Assembly (NCBI GenBank): GCA_041398705.1
Contig: JAWKUI010000004.1
Location: 479,409 to 543,408, forward strand
From: NORP259 sp041398705
Lineage (GTDB): Bacteria; Planctomycetota; UBA1135; GCA-002686595
Reading direction: 5' to 3'
DNA length: 64,000 bases
The notes below the pieces were generated by a model, which was not told where the DNA came from, did no database searches, and worked only from the letters and a program-made list of their open reading frames with translations. Position numbers and translations under genes: made by a program. Numbering within the stretch: position 1 is the first letter of the stretch; every line of letters begins with the position of its first letter. Of this stretch, positions 60,091 to 64,000 are shown piece after piece.

Positions 60091-61605
60091 ATGCACGCCA
60101 TCGCCGCCGCCTTCCTGACCACTTCGCTCACTGCCCCCCTCGTCGCCCAAGCCGCTTTGCCACACCTCGGACTCGAGCGTGATGCCACGAACCACGCCCT
60201 GCCCGACGGCTGGACCCTCTACGCGCACTCTGGCCAACCCATCCCCGGTACGCCCTACACGCTCGCCTACGCCGGACCGCCCGTGTACTCCGCGCCGGGG
60301 GTCGTGTATTCCCATGCGGCGGTGGACAGCCCGTACGCCACCCAGCTTGTCCCCGCCATCATTCGGGTCGATGCGAACGGACCCAGCCTTGTTTATGTGC
60401 AAGGGGAAACCGACCCGGGTGGCATCGGGACCCACTTTTCTCTGCTGGATGACCTCTACGCCTCTTCCGGCGATTGTTGCGCGTTTTATGTCCATGGGCT
60501 GCCGGGTGAGGCGGCCCTGCTCAGTGGCAGTAGTACGCAGAACCTCGCGCTCCTGGTGCACGATCCCGGGCCCCCGACCCTGCCCGGATTGCACCTGGAT
60601 GCTGGCAGCCCGGACCTGAAGCTCCTGCTGACGGAGGGGTGCGAGGTGATTTTCGAGGCGCAATCGACTCCGCTGCCTCCCGCCACGCAAATCGAGAGCT
60701 CCCTGCAGCTCTGGAGCCCGTCCGCAGGCACTCAGCCCATCCTGCGAACGGGCGAGCCCCTGCCAAACACGATGACGTTTGTGTCCCCGTACTTTTGGAC
60801 GCCCCATTTTGTGGGTGAGAGTACGGCGAACGAAGCGGGCCTGGTCGCCAGCTTGGTGTTCACGAGGGAGCTCTTTGATTGGCAGACCGATGTGCCCGCT
60901 TGCGCCCTGGTGACACCTCAAACGACCCATGTGTTCGCCCGCGCAGGAGAGCTCATCCCAGGCACCAACCTGCCCATCGAATATCACCTTCGCCCGAGCC
61001 TCAGCCCATCCGGGACGGTTGTGTTGCCCCTGCTTACCAGCAATTCCAGCGCTCTCGCCCGTTACGCGGAGGTCTCCGGCCAAATGGTCGGAAGCCTGAT
61101 CTGCCAAACGGGCGATCCGATCTTCCGAGGCACCGCGCAAGCCGGGTTCCTGAAGGACCCAGACCAAGTGCAACAAGTGCTCGATGACGGTTCCATCGCC
61201 TTTGCCGGCTGGGACATGACCGACACCCCTTGCCTTTTCCAGAAGAACCCCTCCGGTCCGCTGAACCTCATCGTGCGTACAGGCGACCCCGTTCCCGATC
61301 TGCCCGGCAGGCACTTCCAACCGGCTTTCCCCTATTGCTTCACCCCTGAAGGCCGGATCCTGTTCGCGTCGGAGGTCGCCAGCAATCCTTCCGTCTTTGG
61401 ATTCTTTACCTATTCGCCCGCAGACCAGGAAATCCGCACCCTGATCTACACGCACATGCCCCTGTTGGGTTCGACCGTCGAAACATTCGAAGTTCTGCCG
61501 CCCGGCCGCAACGGTTTTTCCTCCGGCTTCCACTCATCCGGAGCCTTCGCCTTCTTCTACCTGCTGGAAGATGGCCGTTCGGGGATCATTCACGTGGCCC
61601 CATAG
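60091..61605 (+). CDS. Secreted protein with NxxGxxAF-type tandem repeats
   Basis: A 504-residue secreted protein with signal MHAIAAAFLTTSLTAPLVAQ. The body is made of repeats that begin with G-x-P-x-P/G-T and contain a hydrophobic NxxGxxAFxA-like core: HSGQPIPGTPYTLAYAGPPV, RTGEPLPNTMTFVSPYFW then NEAGLVASLVF, RAGELIPGTNLPIEYHLRPS then SPSGTVVLPLL, and RTGDPVPDLPGRHFQPAFPY then TPEGRILFASEV. This matches the planctomycete and proteobacterial proteins called choice-of-anchor tandem repeat NxxGxxAF-containing. It lacks the shared C-terminal domain. Its function is unknown; it may be a surface display protein. A decayed copy of its N-terminal repeat follows at 61808-61900. Confidence 0.72.
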   Translation: MHAIAAAFLTTSLTAPLVAQAALPHLGLERDATNHALPDGWTLYAHSGQPIPGTPYTLAYAGPPVYSAPGVVYSHAAVDSPYATQLVPAIIRVDANGPSLVYVQGETDPGGIGTHFSLLDDLYASSGDCCAFYVHGLPGEAALLSGSSTQNLALLVHDPGPPTLPGLHLDAGSPDLKLLLTEGCEVIFEAQSTPLPPATQIESSLQLWSPSAGTQPILRTGEPLPNTMTFVSPYFWTPHFVGESTANEAGLVASLVFTRELFDWQTDVPACALVTPQTTHVFARAGELIPGTNLPIEYHLRPSLSPSGTVVLPLLTSNSSALARYAEVSGQMVGSLICQTGDPIFRGTAQAGFLKDPDQVQQVLDDGSIAFAGWDMTDTPCLFQKNPSGPLNLIVRTGDPVPDLPGRHFQPAFPYCFTPEGRILFASEVASNPSVFGFFTYSPADQEIRTLIYTHMPLLGSTVETFEVLPPGRNGFSSGFHSSGAFAFFYLLEDGRSGIIHVAP

Positions 61606-61807
61606 GACCTCTCGGCGCTGAGTTCGAATGCCCGCATGGCGCAAAGCCGAGCGCTCCCTTATGCCCCAATCCGCACCCGCCGCTTTCTCCATTCCCCAAC
61701 CAATCCCCCCCACGCTTACCAACCGGATCGCGCGATTCCTACTCGCCCCCCGACTTCTCCGCCCAAGCCCACACGACTGCGCAGGAAGCCACCGCGGCCT
61801 TCCTGCC

Positions 61808-61900
61808 CGGAGCTGGATCCTCTACGCAGAAGCAGGCCAGCCCACCCCGAACTCGCCCTACGCGATCGTCACCGTCGGAATCCCGGTGCATTCCTTTCTG
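61808..61900 (+). pseudogene. Remnant of a duplicated NxxGxxAF-repeat gene
   Basis: The short stretch encoding SWILYAEAGQPTPNSPYAIV and then TVGIPVHS matches the first repeat of the preceding gene (GWTLYAHSGQPIPGTPYTLA, then YAGPPVYS) at about the same distance from a would-be N-terminus. No further similarity continues on either side, and no signal peptide or start fits. I read it as the leftover of a tandem duplication. The rest of the 61606-62279 gap holds nothing that I can support. Confidence 0.55.
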
Positions 61901-62279
61901 ACCGCCCGCCGTGGCTACAAAGCCGCTGAGAGAACCCCGAAGCACCGGCCCCTCCGCCCGCCACCCAAACCCCGCCCCGCAATTCCGGTCTAGCCCAGGA
62001 CCCCGGGCCCTCCGCTCGCGAGCCTTCTCCCTCGGTGGCCTTCTTTGAAGCGGCTCTCTCGTTCAGGGCAGGCCCAATCAGGCCCCGGGGCCCAAAATGG
62101 CAGCCAAGCCAATGGAATCCGATTCGCTTTGTCACGATTGCACCGGCCCACGGAACTAGTACCCCGGAGCCCCGAGGAGGATGCCCTCCCCCGGCGCCCT
62201 TCCCCCCTGCTCCCGCCGATCTGCCATCTGCCCACGCTTCGATCTCCCGTCCTCCAACTTGGCAAATCGCCCCGACCCA

Positions 62280-63638
62280 ATGAACTCGCCCTCTCTCCTC
62301 CAGCGCGCCCTCCCCGTGCTCGCCCTGGCCCTCCCGTCCCTCGCCGCCGCCCAATCCGAGCCCCTCTTTGGCCCCGGCGGCCGGTACATCTTCTGCGGCA
62401 CCCAGCTCGCGCCCCCCGGCGGCAGCACCGGGCACATGTTCACCGGCCCCGGTGACTGCGCCTACGCATCCAACTACACCGGCCTCGAGTACGACCCCGA
62501 GTACTTGATCGAGATCCCCGTCGTCTGGCACGTGCTCACCACCGCCAGCGGCTTCGGCGACGTAACCGACCAGGAGATCACCGACCAGATGGCGATCCTG
62601 AACGCCGACTACCGCCCCGCCTTCGGCGCCCCCGGCCGCGACACCGGCATCCAATTCCGCCTCGCCACCACCGACCCCGCCGGCAACCCCACCACGGGCA
62701 TCACCCGCACCGCGAACACCACCTGGTTCAACGACGGCGGAGCCTACGCCGCGAACCTCGCCTGGGACACTACCCGCTATCTCAACATCTACACCATGAA
62801 CCCGATGGGTGGAGGCGGCGTCATCGGCTACGTCGTCGACCTGCCCCAAAGCGGCATCGTCGGCATCCCCGACGACGGCGTGCGCATGCTGCACAGCGCC
62901 ATCGCCTCCACCGACCTCAACCAGGTCCTCGCCCACGAAATCGGCCACTACCTGGGCCTCTACCACACCTTCGGCCTCACCGGCGCCTGCACCAACAACA
63001 GCTGTCAGACCCAAGGCGACCTCATCTGCGACACCAACCCGCACCAAGGCCCCTCCGGCTTCTGCGCCAACACCCAGGGCTCCTGCGCCGGCCTCCCGAC
63101 GCCGATCAACAACTTCATGAACTACCAAGAAGAGCCCTGCATCTTCGACTTCACGCCGAACCAGATCCAGCGCATGCGCTGCACCCTCGAAAACTATCGT
63201 TCCCTGCTCTTCACCGCCCTCCCCATCGGCACCCCCTACTGCACCGCCACCGCCAACTCCACCGGCACCATCGGCCTCCTGGAAGCCACCGGCCTCGACA
63301 CCGTCGCCTCGAACCGCTTCCACCTCACCGCCACCAACCTCCCCTCCGGCCAATTCGCCTTCTGCATCGGCTCCCAAACCCAATCCTTCGTGCAAAACCC
63401 CGGCAGCAGCCAAGGCAACCTCTGCCTCGGCGGCACCCTCGCCCGCTTCAACACCCAAGTCGCCCCCACCACCGCCGGCACCTACACCGCCACCCTCGAT
63501 CTCACCTCCTTCCCCCTCAACCCCACCGCCGCCGTACAAGCCGGCGAATCCTGGAACTTCCAATGCTGGCACCGCGACACCCTCGCCGGCCAGCCCACCT
63601 CGAACTTCACCCAAGCCGTCACAGTGACGTTCTTCTAG
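62280..63638 (+). CDS. Secreted M43-family zinc metalloprotease with shared C-terminal domain
   Basis: A 452-residue secreted protease. The signal peptide ends LALPSLAAAQ. The catalytic domain (about 75-320) has IEIPVVWHVLTTASGFGDVT, then LAHEIGHYLGLYHTF, an extended zinc motif HExxHxxGxxH (His219, Glu220, His223, His229), and a methionine turn at NNFMNYQEE, all typical of pappalysin-like M43 peptidases. Cysteine pairs (CTNNSCQTQGDLICDTNPHQ) match the family. The final 125 residues are the shared C-terminal domain: ATANSTGTIGLLEATG, SSQGNLCLGGTLARF, GESWNFQCWHRD and PTSNFTQAVTVTF. The ATG at 62280 begins the signal. It probably degrades extracellular proteins. Confidence 0.9.
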   Translation: MNSPSLLQRALPVLALALPSLAAAQSEPLFGPGGRYIFCGTQLAPPGGSTGHMFTGPGDCAYASNYTGLEYDPEYLIEIPVVWHVLTTASGFGDVTDQEITDQMAILNADYRPAFGAPGRDTGIQFRLATTDPAGNPTTGITRTANTTWFNDGGAYAANLAWDTTRYLNIYTMNPMGGGGVIGYVVDLPQSGIVGIPDDGVRMLHSAIASTDLNQVLAHEIGHYLGLYHTFGLTGACTNNSCQTQGDLICDTNPHQGPSGFCANTQGSCAGLPTPINNFMNYQEEPCIFDFTPNQIQRMRCTLENYRSLLFTALPIGTPYCTATANSTGTIGLLEATGLDTVASNRFHLTATNLPSGQFAFCIGSQTQSFVQNPGSSQGNLCLGGTLARFNTQVAPTTAGTYTATLDLTSFPLNPTAAVQAGESWNFQCWHRDTLAGQPTSNFTQAVTVTFF

Positions 63639-63931
63639 AACGGGTGTTGCGCTACCCGCGGGCTCCAACCAACGCGCCTGCAACACTCGATTTCCGAAAG
63701 AGTCGGAAACGCCCCCGATCTGGGTTCCCTAGGGCCTGGGTTGGGGGCACTTTCGTTAGGGATTTGCCCTTGCCCTCACATACCTAGTTGAATGCGTCGG
63801 GCACCTGCTTCGCCTGAGCGCGGGCCGCGCGCGAGGCAACTTTGTCGCCTTGCGAGCTGCACCCAGCGGCAAAGGCCGCCGGGACGACGGACTTTGCCCT
63901 TTCCCATGCAATCGGGTTCAATGCCGAGGCC

Positions 63932-64000
63932 ATGGCCAAGGACAAATCCACCGCGCTCGAGAAGGACCTCGTCACCACCGCCCTCGCGATCCACCGGGTC
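63932..64000 (+). CDS. Start of a gene cut by the window end
   Basis: From an ATG at 63932 the plus strand reads MAKDKSTALEKDLVTTALAI, then HRV, and is cut by the window edge after 23 codons. The N-terminus is lysine-rich and soluble-looking. RecA proteins often begin MAK and have an A-L-x-x-I segment at this distance, so recA is one possibility, but 23 residues are not enough. GAGG lies only two bases from the ATG, so the start is uncertain; the frame is open back to 63815. A minus-strand frame over the same bases is less convincing. Confidence 0.3.
   Translation, partial: MAKDKSTALEKDLVTTALAIHRV

Noticed and set aside
63784..63978. Small minus-strand lipoprotein ending near 63784
   Set aside because: AAFAAGCSS looks like a lipobox, but there is no ribosome-binding site or hydrophobic stretch of normal length, and it overlaps a better plus-strand start.

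Overview
The window looks like chromosomal DNA of a high-GC bacterium, most probably a member of the Planctomycetota. That assignment is inference. It rests on a type I sulfatase and a sulfatase-like lipoprotein, several large secreted proteins ending in one shared C-terminal domain of a kind I associate with deep-branching planctomycetes, a five-heme cytochrome c lipoprotein, and scattered remains of standard gene clusters (ffh-rpsP and rnpA-yidD without their usual partners). No rRNA, tRNA, CRISPR array, prophage or intact insertion sequence was seen.

Bases 1-14200 are mostly housekeeping genes on the minus strand: citrate synthase, a leucyl aminopeptidase broken by two compensating frameshifts, ETF-ubiquinone oxidoreductase, a MoaD-MoaE fusion, SSB, PrmC next to RF1 (enzyme and substrate), L31, Maf, an endonuclease III-like protein with a histone H1-like tail, S16 and Ffh. 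Bases 14200-24600 hold a secreted beta-helix protein, the cytochrome, a DHH phosphoesterase, an RlmN-type radical-SAM enzyme, a long palindromic repeat, a degenerate sulfatase-like lipoprotein, and lysine 6-transaminase beside a probable dead aldehyde dehydrogenase. Bases 24750-28100 are a tightly packed plus-strand run (rnpA, yidD, a beta-propeller protein, an MBL hydrolase, a nitroreductase) with stop/start overlaps.

Bases 28100-42130 hold secreted or surface proteins, a PhoD-like phosphatase, a four-gene glycosyltransferase cluster preceded by a structured non-coding element and an intrinsic terminator, a lipoprotein phosphatase, an ECF sigma factor with an extra C-terminal domain, and a PD-(D/E)XK nuclease. 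Bases 42200-47300 hold the spoVR-yeaH-prkA stress operon. Its spoVR, and a short convergent gene, carry many frameshifts within about 1.2 kb, which points to local sequence error or very recent decay.

Bases 47450-53300 hold an M28/glutaminyl-cyclase-like lipoprotein coupled to a sulfatase, two coupled M14-like proteins lacking zinc ligands, and a small membrane protein. From 53300 to the end there is a cluster of secreted proteins. Four of them carry the shared C-terminal domain, one is an M43 metalloprotease, and one is followed by a decayed copy of part of itself. A second copy of the palindromic repeat lies here. Composition is visibly less GC-rich around 54300-57000.

The most unusual signals are the palindromic repeat family (three copies, with a covarying base pair and a conserved bulge), the structured element ahead of the glycosyltransferase cluster, the shared C-terminal domain, and a series of proteins that keep an enzyme fold but have lost catalytic residues.
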